A DNA stretch of 5,592 nucleotides from an uncultured Lachnospiraceae bacterium (GTDB lineage: Bacteria; Bacillota_A; Clostridia; TANB77; CAG-508): the NCBI GenBank assembly GCA_947165105.1, contig CAMUZC010000101.1:1-5592 (forward strand), given 5' to 3'. This document shows, piece by piece, positions 1 to 5,592 of the stretch. The notes below the pieces were generated by a model. It made no database searches. It worked only from the letters and a program-made list of their open reading frames with translations, and was not told the DNA's origin. The translations under genes and the position numbers were made by a program. Positions within the stretch are counted from its first letter, which is position 1; the number at the start of each line of letters is the position of its first letter.

Positions 1-24
1 ATCCCCAATCCCCAATCCCCCAAT
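1..24. repeat. Telomere-like terminal repeat, (CCCCAAT)n
   Basis: The first 24 bases are a partial unit (AT), two perfect CCCCAAT units (3-9 and 10-16) and a third unit with one extra C (CCCCCAAT, 17-24). The C-rich strand runs 5'->3' into the chromosome, which is the correct orientation for a left telomere. The run sits at the extreme edge of the window, and this is the only such tract in an otherwise AT-rich sequence. The unit is one base longer than the C4A2 unit of Tetrahymena and differs from the C4A4 unit of spirotrichs. Only about three units are present, so the tract is probably truncated by the assembly. The extra C could mark the telomere-addition junction, telomerase slippage or a sequencing error. 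Confidence 0.82.
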
Positions 25-122
25 TAAATAAAATTCCATTTAAAGAAATAAATAAAAATAAATTACAAATAAATAAATATTATTTATCAAAATAATTTAT
101 TTTAAGATATATAAAATAAGTG
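25..122 (+). other. Subtelomeric leader / putative promoter and 5' UTR
   Basis: These 98 bases between the telomere-like repeat and the start codon are almost entirely A and T, with many AAATA/AATAAA-like words. They must hold both the promoter and the 5' UTR if the gene is transcribed from this chromosome end. There is an in-frame TAA at 117-119, so the reading frame cannot extend further upstream. A TATATAAAA string lies at 108-116, but it is too close to the ATG to act as a normally spaced TATA box. A 7-bp AT-only inverted repeat (79-85 with 90-96) is expected by chance in such composition. No regulatory element can be named with confidence. Confidence 0.5.
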
Positions 123-194
123 ATGGCAAAAAGAAATCATACTTTAATATTCCAAATAATAATATTTTTTTATTTGATTTTATTTACAGTCCAA
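123..194 (+). other. Signal peptide (residues 1-24)
   Basis: The protein begins with a basic n-region (Lys3, Arg4, His6), followed by a hydrophobic core of Leu, Ile, Phe and Tyr from about residue 8 to 21 (interrupted by Gln11). It then turns polar and charged at Gln24-Glu25-Lys26. This is a typical eukaryotic secretory signal. Cleavage is probably near residues 22-24, but the exact site cannot be fixed by eye because small residues at -1/-3 are not obvious. An uncleaved signal anchor is less likely, given the short core and the separate C-terminal helix. Confidence 0.85.
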
Positions 195-3100
195 GAAAAA
201 CATCAAGGTTCAGATGAAATTTTAGAAATAAATTATGAACAAGGTTCAGTTGAATATGAAGTTGAAAAGTCAAAAAAAAATCAAAGATTTCATGTAGAAT
301 TTAAATCAATGATTCCTTTTTATATAGGTGTACAGCTTACAGTAACAGGAGATTATCCTACTCCTCTTTTATGCTTCTCTCCATCAGATGCAAATTGTGA
401 TACTCCAGAACAAATTGTAAAAAACCCAAATGATAAAACAGTTACAATGTGGATAAAAAGAGAGCAATTTGAAGGTGACGATAAAAAATTATACATTAAA
501 GCAATATGTGAAGATGAAGGTGCAGATTATACTATAAAAGTAGAAGGGGGACAGGCAGCTCAATTCGGACCTAATTTTGTTTATTCTTATTATGTCACCT
601 CATATAATAGAGAAATGATTTTTGAAATAATGGGGAATGGAGATACTGGTGTCTTAGTGGCTGCTGTGGAAGGAAGTAAATCCCCAACCATGAATAATGA
701 ATTTGGAGAAATAAGTCAATTCAAAACAGGTCAAATATCATATATTGTAATTGTTGATGCTACTAATAGTACATTAACAAAATTAACATTAAAAGGAACT
801 GTAGATGATTTTATTACTTTAAGTGTACATTTAACTGATAATAATGGTTATTCTGAAATATTACAACCAAATGGACCTGAAATAACAGGAATGATAATGG
901 GTGAAACTTTAAAAGAAAATTGCTATAAAATAACATCTATGACTTCTACTTATAAAGGTAAAAGTAAATTTTATTTAACTGGAAGACTACATTCTATGTA
1001 TGGCTTAATATATTTAAAAGATGAAAATGGAAAACTTATAGATACATCCAAAGAAGAATTTATCAACGGTCATGTTTCTAAAGTAATAGACTCTAGTGAT
1101 AAAGCCATTCAAATATGTGTAGGATTACCTGAAAGCAGTAATATTAAAGCCAATCAACTAATTTATTCATTATTATTATCAGAGCCTACCTCCCTTGCAT
1201 CTATACATAATTATTACCCCCCACAAATTCCTGGTCAAATCTATAAAAGATATTTACCAAAAGGAAAAATTGGATTTTTTTCACCTATGGCATTAGATAA
1301 TTCCGCTAAAAAATATAATTATAATGTATATTCAATCAAAGGTTATTCAAAAATGGCTATAGATAAATGTAAAACATATCCAAATTGCCAATATAATAAT
1401 TTAGATGGATTAACTATTCCAAAAAATACAAATCAAATGTCTATATGGACAACTGAAGAAGACATATCTTCTGCCATTGGTAAAGAAAAAAATGTAATTG
1501 TTGTTCAATGTGTAGATGATAGTATAGATAATGATGGATATTGTCTATTTGAAACTTCTGTATTTAAAAAAGGAGAAACAATTGAATTAATTCCAGATGA
1601 AAAATTAAGCTATTATGTAATAAAAGAAGAAAGAGGTATTTTTAGATTAAATATTGGAGAAGGAGTTACTTTACAAAGATTAACTGTTGATATAATGGTA
1701 TTCAGTGGTGATGTTTCTTTTGAATTAAAAGAAACAGGAGAATCAGGTGGTTTTAGTTATCATAAATATTTTCTTTCAAATAAAGTTTTATTCATATTTG
1801 ATTTATCAAATTCTTATATGCCAGAATTTAATATAGAATATACTGCTTCTCTTAATTCATTTTTCACTATTCAATATGGTTTTTCTAATTCACCAGAACA
1901 ATATGAAGAAACTATGCAATCCGGTGAAAATTATTTAGTTCAAATTGATCCTACTATGTCACTCAGAATAAAAACAATTTTTTTACAAAATTTAAGTAAT
2001 AAAAGCCAAAAACCATTTTTAGCAAATTTCTTTGCCTTAAATTGCGAATTTACTATTTTTAGAAAAGGGGAATTAATTAAATTTTTTGATGGCTATGCCC
2101 AACAAGTGTTAACAGCTAGTTCTGAAGGATATAATGATAACACTTATACTTATGCTATGTCTATATCTGATGTTGATTTAGCAAATTATAATCATAAAAT
2201 GTGTATGTTATATGTAGGAGGCATAGAATCTGATAATGATTATACTAAAAAAGAAATAATTGTCGGAGAAAATATAAATCAACAAATAATATTTGAAAAT
2301 GGGTTTACAAAAGCTAGATTTTTATATCCACAAGCTGAAAATAGGAAAGATTTAGCTATTTATGCAAATGTTATTGATGAAGGGCATTACATAATCAGAG
2401 TTTATTTAAATAATAAAAATGAAGCATTTAAAACATATAAAGTAACAAGAACTCAAATATTTTATATATCTGGAAATGAAATAAGTGATACATGCAAAGA
2501 AAATCAATTATGTTCAGTAATAGTTGAAGTTGAATTAGAAAAAACATTGGTAAAAACTGATCCGATGATAGAAATAACTATAAGACAAATTAAAAATGTT
2601 CCATCTTTTATTCAAAAAGGTATAGCAAAAAGAGATTTTACATGTGGAGACAATTTCTACTATTTATATACTGATATAGGAAAAAATGAAGTAGGTGAAG
2701 TTTTAGTCGATTTCCTCAGAGATTTTGGAGATATGTGGGGTAAAATTGTCAGAAAAGACCAAAGTAATGTAGATGAAGAAGCAAATTGGAGAGGAATATA
2801 TAGAATGCCTTCTGAAGATTGGGAAGATTCTTTAGAATATAATAAATATATTAAAAAATTATTGGTAAGATCAGAAGATACCCAGGATTGTATTGAAGGA
2901 TGTTATTTATTACTTTCTATAAGAGTATCACAAATTGGTGAATATGTTGAAGATTCCAAATTTTATCCATTTTCAATTTTGACAAGAATAACTCCAAATA
3001 ATAGAGCATATACAGATATTCCAAAAGTTGTTATTCAAGTAGATGAATATATAATAGGGAATGTAGATGTTTCAACTACTGATAGAATTTATGAATTTTA

Positions 3101-5573
3101 TGAAATATGGCTTCCACATGATGCCAACAGAGTAGATTTTGATTGGCAGTCTGGAGTTGCAGGACTTTATATAAATGTAGGAGGAATTAGACCTACAACT
3201 AAAAATTCCCATTTTAAATTACTACCACCTGGTAGAGATTCAATTTTATCTTTAAGTAGAGATGATATTTTAAAAAAGGCAAAGGAGAACAAAATTAATC
3301 TACCTTATGAAAATTCAATTCAAGATCTTAATTTTGTTATAGGTGTTTGGACTGATAAAACATCTGCTTTAGATACTGAAATTTATTCCTTAAGAGTTCA
3401 TGAAGTTAGTGAAACTGAGAAAAAATTAGATATTATAGAAGTTAAAGCAGATAAAAAAATATTATGTAAACCTCATCAATTAAAAGAAAATCAATTTCGT
3501 TGCTTATTTATGGTTACATATGATAATGATGATTCTATTCAATATACACCATTTTTCGGACATGCTTCATCAGTAGATGCATCTTCTCTTGCTGATATGT
3601 ATGCTAATTTTGTAGATAGAAAACTATTTGATGAACTAGATGATACTGGATTAACAGCAGTAATTCCAACTTTTGAAACAGCCACATATAACAGTAAAGA
3701 GGAAGGTGTTGATTATATATATATAAATAATTTAGATCCAACTAAATATTTATTCATCAATGTTATAGTTGATAGTCCTGAAGATGTAATGTTATTACCA
3801 AATATGCCTTTATATAATTTTATTTCTCATGATATTTTTGAATTTTATCCTACTCCTGGAAAAGAACAATTATTATCAGTTGCAGCAGAACAATTAAGAT
3901 TACAATTTGCTACTGAAAAAAGTCTTTTAGTAAATATTGTAACATTAACAGGAGAAGCAGAAGTTTATTGGAAATCAGACCCGAATACTATATATAGTTT
4001 AAGAGGAAGAGGAGATAGATTAGCTCTAAGTTCAGGCTCAGCTTCAGACCATTTAATTATTCATAAAAGACATATTAATTTGAATAATAAATTAAAAGCA
4101 ATGGAAGATCCAGGATTTTTATTCTATATTTCATATTATTTAAAAGATCAACAAAATTTCGATGAAGTCATATATGGAAGATCTTTAGAATTTTCCTATA
4201 AGGACACAGACTTACCAGTTATATTATATAGTAAAATAGGTGATTATTCTTCCGATATTAATGTCGCTGTTACTTTCAAAGATTCACAATTTGATAATAA
4301 TGGTGAATATATTTCTTCACCTTTAGAAGTAAGAGCCTCACTTATTAAAGAAAGTGCAATTTATAAAGCTAAAAAAGATTCAGATTTAGCTCCTTCTTTA
4401 GATCGATTAACTTTAGGCTCATATGATTCTGCATTAAAAACAGCACAAGTTATGTTATCAAAAGAAATCATAAGCACTTATAATTTAAAGCCTTCGGACA
4501 ATCCAACTTTATATTTATCAATTGATAAAAATAAAATGATATCAGATAAAAAATATGAGAAATTCAGTGTAGAAGTCCAATTTTCAAAGGCTAATGAAGG
4601 TATTATTCCTACAGAAAAAGTTTATCATTATGGTAGAGTTGGAGATCAAAGTAGATTGACTTTTTATAAATTAAGAATTGATAAACAAAAACCATTAATG
4701 AGAATCCAAACTGCTTTTAATAGTGAATATGTTGATTTTTATATATCTGAAACATTTAATTGGCAAAGACTAAATACTACAGAGTTTATGTATACAGAAA
4801 AAGCTAGAGGTAAAATAATAATTACTTTAAGTACTGAAAGAATAAACAAAGAATATTTATATTTGATCTTTTATAAAAGAAATAATGACCAAATAAATTC
4901 ATTATATAATTATGTATTTAAATATATTAATTCAAAAACAGAAGCAGAATTTGTAGATTATAAAATACAAGAAAGTCCAGAATTAGTAATTAAAGAAAAT
5001 ACAAATACTAAAAATTCAGAATTATCAACAATAGAATGTACTTTCCATAAATTAGATATTGAGAAATCTAAAGCAAATATTACATATTTCCTCAAAGTAG
5101 TTAATGCAAATTCTTATTTAAAAGGAGAAAATAGTGATACTATTGCAGTAATGGAATCTCCATATTATACTATATATTCAAGAAATCCAGAAGATAATAA
5201 TGGTTTAATTACTTTAACTGCTGTAGGAGATCATCATAGATGGACAATTATTCAAGTTATTGCACAGATTCAACAAGATACAATTTTAGAATATGTTGCT
5301 TATAGTGGAAAACAAGTTGATAGACCACCTGAAAATTATGATGAAGATAATTCTTCTAATAATAATCCTATAATGTTTTATATTGTTGGGGGTATTCTAT
5401 TATTTTTAGTAATTGGTTTAATTATTGCAATTGTAATATTTAAAATTAAAAATCAAGAATTAGTTGAACAAGTTAAACATGTTTCTTTCCAAAAGACCAA
5501 TAGTGCTAATTATAACAATAATAACAATAACCCAATTAATAATGTAGATTCTGATTCTTTGATTCAAAAATAA
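123..5573 (+). CDS. Large type I transmembrane protein, ciliate family, function unknown (1,816 aa)
   Basis: This is a single uninterrupted frame of 1,816 codons ending in TAA at 5571-5573. The start chosen is the ATG at 123. The frame is open from GTG at 120, but GTG is not a normal start in a nuclear gene, an in-frame TAA sits at 117-119, and the ATG has G at -3 and G at +4. What is seen: a signal peptide (about 1-24); a long ectodomain rich in alternating hydrophobic/polar strands, Gly and Asp turns; 19 Cys, all in the ectodomain and mostly before residue 1128; at least six N-glycosylation sequons (N215, N623, N626, N1551, N1652, N1743); one transmembrane helix (1750-1773); and a short Asn-rich tail. 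The strand pattern and the 'C-short loop-C-beta strand' signatures resemble PPC-like modules of big ciliate surface proteins (family inference). No protease, kinase or other catalytic motif was recognised. The likely place is the cell surface, food-vacuole or endolysosomal membrane. Existence of the gene is near certain; function is unknown. Confidence 0.95.
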   Translation: MAKRNHTLIFQIIIFFYLILFTVQEKHQGSDEILEINYEQGSVEYEVEKSKKNQRFHVEFKSMIPFYIGVQLTVTGDYPTPLLCFSPSDANCDTPEQIVKNPNDKTVTMWIKREQFEGDDKKLYIKAICEDEGADYTIKVEGGQAAQFGPNFVYSYYVTSYNREMIFEIMGNGDTGVLVAAVEGSKSPTMNNEFGEISQFKTGQISYIVIVDATNSTLTKLTLKGTVDDFITLSVHLTDNNGYSEILQPNGPEITGMIMGETLKENCYKITSMTSTYKGKSKFYLTGRLHSMYGLIYLKDENGKLIDTSKEEFINGHVSKVIDSSDKAIQICVGLPESSNIKANQLIYSLLLSEPTSLASIHNYYPPQIPGQIYKRYLPKGKIGFFSPMALDNSAKKYNYNVYSIKGYSKMAIDKCKTYPNCQYNNLDGLTIPKNTNQMSIWTTEEDISSAIGKEKNVIVVQCVDDSIDNDGYCLFETSVFKKGETIELIPDEKLSYYVIKEERGIFRLNIGEGVTLQRLTVDIMVFSGDVSFELKETGESGGFSYHKYFLSNKVLFIFDLSNSYMPEFNIEYTASLNSFFTIQYGFSNSPEQYEETMQSGENYLVQIDPTMSLRIKTIFLQNLSNKSQKPFLANFFALNCEFTIFRKGELIKFFDGYAQQVLTASSEGYNDNTYTYAMSISDVDLANYNHKMCMLYVGGIESDNDYTKKEIIVGENINQQIIFENGFTKARFLYPQAENRKDLAIYANVIDEGHYIIRVYLNNKNEAFKTYKVTRTQIFYISGNEISDTCKENQLCSVIVEVELEKTLVKTDPMIEITIRQIKNVPSFIQKGIAKRDFTCGDNFYYLYTDIGKNEVGEVLVDFLRDFGDMWGKIVRKDQSNVDEEANWRGIYRMPSEDWEDSLEYNKYIKKLLVRSEDTQDCIEGCYLLLSIRVSQIGEYVEDSKFYPFSILTRITPNNRAYTDIPKVVIQVDEYIIGNVDVSTTDRIYEFYEIWLPHDANRVDFDWQSGVAGLYINVGGIRPTTKNSHFKLLPPGRDSILSLSRDDILKKAKENKINLPYENSIQDLNFVIGVWTDKTSALDTEIYSLRVHEVSETEKKLDIIEVKADKKILCKPHQLKENQFRCLFMVTYDNDDSIQYTPFFGHASSVDASSLADMYANFVDRKLFDELDDTGLTAVIPTFETATYNSKEEGVDYIYINNLDPTKYLFINVIVDSPEDVMLLPNMPLYNFISHDIFEFYPTPGKEQLLSVAAEQLRLQFATEKSLLVNIVTLTGEAEVYWKSDPNTIYSLRGRGDRLALSSGSASDHLIIHKRHINLNNKLKAMEDPGFLFYISYYLKDQQNFDEVIYGRSLEFSYKDTDLPVILYSKIGDYSSDINVAVTFKDSQFDNNGEYISSPLEVRASLIKESAIYKAKKDSDLAPSLDRLTLGSYDSALKTAQVMLSKEIISTYNLKPSDNPTLYLSIDKNKMISDKKYEKFSVEVQFSKANEGIIPTEKVYHYGRVGDQSRLTFYKLRIDKQKPLMRIQTAFNSEYVDFYISETFNWQRLNTTEFMYTEKARGKIIITLSTERINKEYLYLIFYKRNNDQINSLYNYVFKYINSKTEAEFVDYKIQESPELVIKENTNTKNSELSTIECTFHKLDIEKSKANITYFLKVVNANSYLKGENSDTIAVMESPYYTIYSRNPEDNNGLITLTAVGDHHRWTIIQVIAQIQQDTILEYVAYSGKQVDRPPENYDEDNSSNNNPIMFYIVGGILLFLVIGLIIAIVIFKIKNQELVEQVKHVSFQKTNSANYNNNNNNPINNVDSDSLIQK
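195..551 (+). other. N-terminal beta-rich ectodomain module, PPC-like (about residues 25-143)
   Basis: After the signal peptide there is a run of predicted beta strands: a 'QRFHVEF' strand, a 'YIGVQLTVTG' strand, a Cys84-Cys92 loop, a strand ending in 'LYIKAIC' (Cys129), and a closing strand 'YTIKVEGG'. A strand that ends '...A-x-C/Y-x6-10-Y-x-[IL]-x-V' is the usual last hairpin of PPC-type beta-sandwich domains. The odd third Cys may pair elsewhere. The boundary is approximate, and the domain assignment rests on pattern, not on a profile search. Confidence 0.45.
1236..1562 (+). other. Cys-rich module of the ectodomain (about residues 372-480)
   Basis: This section contains four Cys in two pairs: Cys416/Cys422 (C-x5-C, in a 'CKTYPNC' loop) and Cys463/Cys474 (C-x10-C). 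It opens with an aromatic/basic 'IYKRYLPKG' segment and continues through Tyr-rich strands. The second pair is followed directly by a beta strand (LFETSVF). The arrangement looks like a compact disulphide-stabilised beta-sandwich. I recall similar 'C-x-x-Y/F-P-x-C' loops in large predicted membrane proteins of Tetrahymena and Paramecium, but this was not checked. Confidence 0.45.
2493..3503 (+). other. Central region with repeated Cys-loop/beta-strand signature (residues 791-1127)
   Basis: Three further Cys pairs are seen, each a short loop followed at once by a hydrophobic strand: Cys791/Cys797 then SVIVEVEL; Cys923/Cys927 then YLLLSIRV; Cys1115/Cys1127 then LFMVTYD. A lone Cys841 lies between the first two. 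Between the Cys pairs are aromatic-rich strands such as 'FYYLYTDI' and 'YEFYEIWLP', the latter leading to a 'GVAGLYINVGG' segment. The spacing (about 130-190 residues) suggests serially arranged related modules that have diverged widely. No DNA-level tandem repeat remains. Confidence 0.5.
3504..5036 (+). other. Cysteine-free ectodomain stretch (residues 1128-1638)
   Basis: About 510 residues contain no Cys, in contrast to 18 Cys in the first 1,127 residues. The segment still alternates hydrophobic and polar residues as beta-sandwich modules do, for example 'YIYINNLDP', 'EQLRLQFATEKSLLVNIVTLTG' read as two strands, and 'MRIQTAFNSEYVDFYIS'. It also holds two helix-like, charged pieces near residues 1185-1200. 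It ends shortly before a membrane-proximal domain. No known domain was identified by eye. Confidence 0.5.
5037..5318 (+). other. Membrane-proximal beta-sandwich-like domain (about residues 1639-1732)
   Basis: Starting at Cys1639 the protein reads as a compact seven-strand-like domain: a 'TYFLKVVN' strand, a 'TIAVMESPYYTIY' strand, an Asp/Asn-rich turn (about 1695-1700), 'LITLTAVG', then 'WTIIQVIAQIQQ' and a last 'LEYVAYSG' strand. The order and strand lengths recall fibronectin-III/Ig-like folds that often sit next to the membrane. It is followed by a Pro-, Asp- and Asn-rich stalk (1733-1749) that contains the sequon N1743. Similar C-terminal domains are, as far as I recall, common to a large unnamed ciliate membrane protein family. 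The fold call is inference. Confidence 0.5.
5370..5441 (+). other. Single transmembrane helix (residues 1750-1773)
   Basis: Twenty-four consecutive residues are uncharged and dominated by Ile, Leu, Val and Phe, with Gly1756, Gly1757 and Gly1765 on a spacing that could support helix packing. The acidic/Asn-rich stalk precedes it, and Lys1774 and Lys1776 follow it immediately. By the positive-inside rule the C-terminus is cytosolic, giving type I topology together with the signal peptide. Confidence 0.93.
5442..5570 (+). other. Cytosolic tail (43 aa) with Asn run and candidate dileucine sorting signal
   Basis: The tail (1774-1816) begins with a basic/amphipathic stretch (KIKNQELVEQVKHVSF). It then has a six-Asn run at 1798-1803 (bases 5514-5531, mixed AAC/AAT codons) and ends in VDSDSLIQK. 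D1809-x3-L1813-I1814 (bases 5547-5564) matches the [DE]xxxL[LI] consensus recognised by AP-1, AP-2 and AP-3 adaptors in other eukaryotes. There is no kinase, ITAM-like or other signalling domain in the tail, so trafficking or anchoring is the most likely role. Confidence 0.6.
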
Positions 5574-5592
5574 GAAATTTATGGATTATTAT
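5574..5592. other. 3' flank, truncated by window end
   Basis: Only 19 AT-rich bases follow the TAA stop. There is no AATAAA-type signal and no G-rich telomere repeat (expected as ATTGGGG units on this strand). The chromosome therefore continues beyond the window, or the assembly stopped just short of the 3' UTR and right telomere. Confidence 0.7.

Noticed and set aside
79..96. 7-bp inverted repeat ATTATTT/AAATAAT with a 4-base loop
   Set aside because: It is AT-only, weak, and expected by chance in a leader of this composition; there is no T-tract or other context for a functional hairpin.
108..116. TATATAAAA as a TATA box
   Set aside because: It ends 6 bases before the ATG, so a normally spaced transcription start would fall inside the CDS. 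Such strings are expected in AT-only DNA.
120..122. GTG immediately before the ATG as an alternative start
   Set aside because: It extends the frame by one codon only. GTG starts are not expected in a eukaryotic nuclear gene, and the ATG at 123 has a good purine -3/G +4 context.
1217..1222. Internal run of six Cs as a telomere-like seed or chromosome breakage site
   Set aside because: It is a single C run coding for part of Tyr-Pro-Pro, inside an intact reading frame, and has no repeated CCCCAAT unit.
4008..4016. RGD tripeptide (residues 1296-1298) as an integrin-type adhesion motif
   Set aside because: The motif is three residues long and common by chance in a protein of this size. It lies in a basic RGRGDR context, and I know of no canonical integrin partner for ciliates.
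123..5573. Short ciliate introns hidden in the gene
   Set aside because: The frame is uninterrupted, codon and residue texture is even throughout, and no short AT-rich GT...AG segment breaks a recognisable strand pattern. An in-frame, stop-free intron cannot be strictly excluded without cDNA.
1..5592. Bacterial origin of the window, or a mobile element, CRISPR array or RNA gene
   Set aside because: There is no Shine-Dalgarno sequence before the start, no operon context, no transposase-like motifs, no direct-repeat array and no tRNA/rRNA signature. The telomere-like end and type I membrane protein with Asn run fit a ciliate.

Overview
The window looks like the left end of a ciliate macronuclear chromosome (or nanochromosome). 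It opens with about three copies of a C-rich, telomere-like 7-base unit (CCCCAAT; G-strand ATTGGGG). After only about 98 bases of AT-rich DNA comes one very long intronless gene that fills almost everything else. The DNA is strongly AT-rich, Arg codons are almost all AGA, and a short Asn run sits near the C-terminus. All of this fits a ciliate.

The 1,816-codon frame has no internal TAA, TAG or TGA. Gln is written with CAA/CAG and Trp with TGG. This argues against the Tetrahymena/Paramecium/Oxytricha codes (TAA/TAG = Gln) and against a TGA = Trp code. The standard code plus a 7-base telomere unit points to a litostome ciliate, possibly a rumen entodiniomorph such as Entodinium. That placement is an inference from recalled knowledge of the group and was not checked.

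Layout: telomere-like repeat (1-24); short AT-only leader (25-122); CDS (123-5573, + strand); 19 bases of 3' flank (5574-5592) with no telomere. The window or contig therefore stops before the right chromosome end. No second gene, tRNA, rRNA, mobile element or CRISPR array is visible on either strand.

The gene encodes a large type I single-pass membrane protein: N-terminal signal peptide, an ectodomain of about 1,725 residues that appears to be built from serial beta-sandwich-like modules with Cys pairs, one transmembrane helix (residues 1750-1773), and a 43-residue cytosolic tail. The tail ends in a candidate acidic dileucine sorting signal. The ectodomain resembles the large unnamed 'transmembrane protein, putative' families of ciliates, and its modules look like PPC-type (bacterial pre-peptidase C-terminal) beta-sandwiches. 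No enzymatic active site was recognised and no specific function is claimed.
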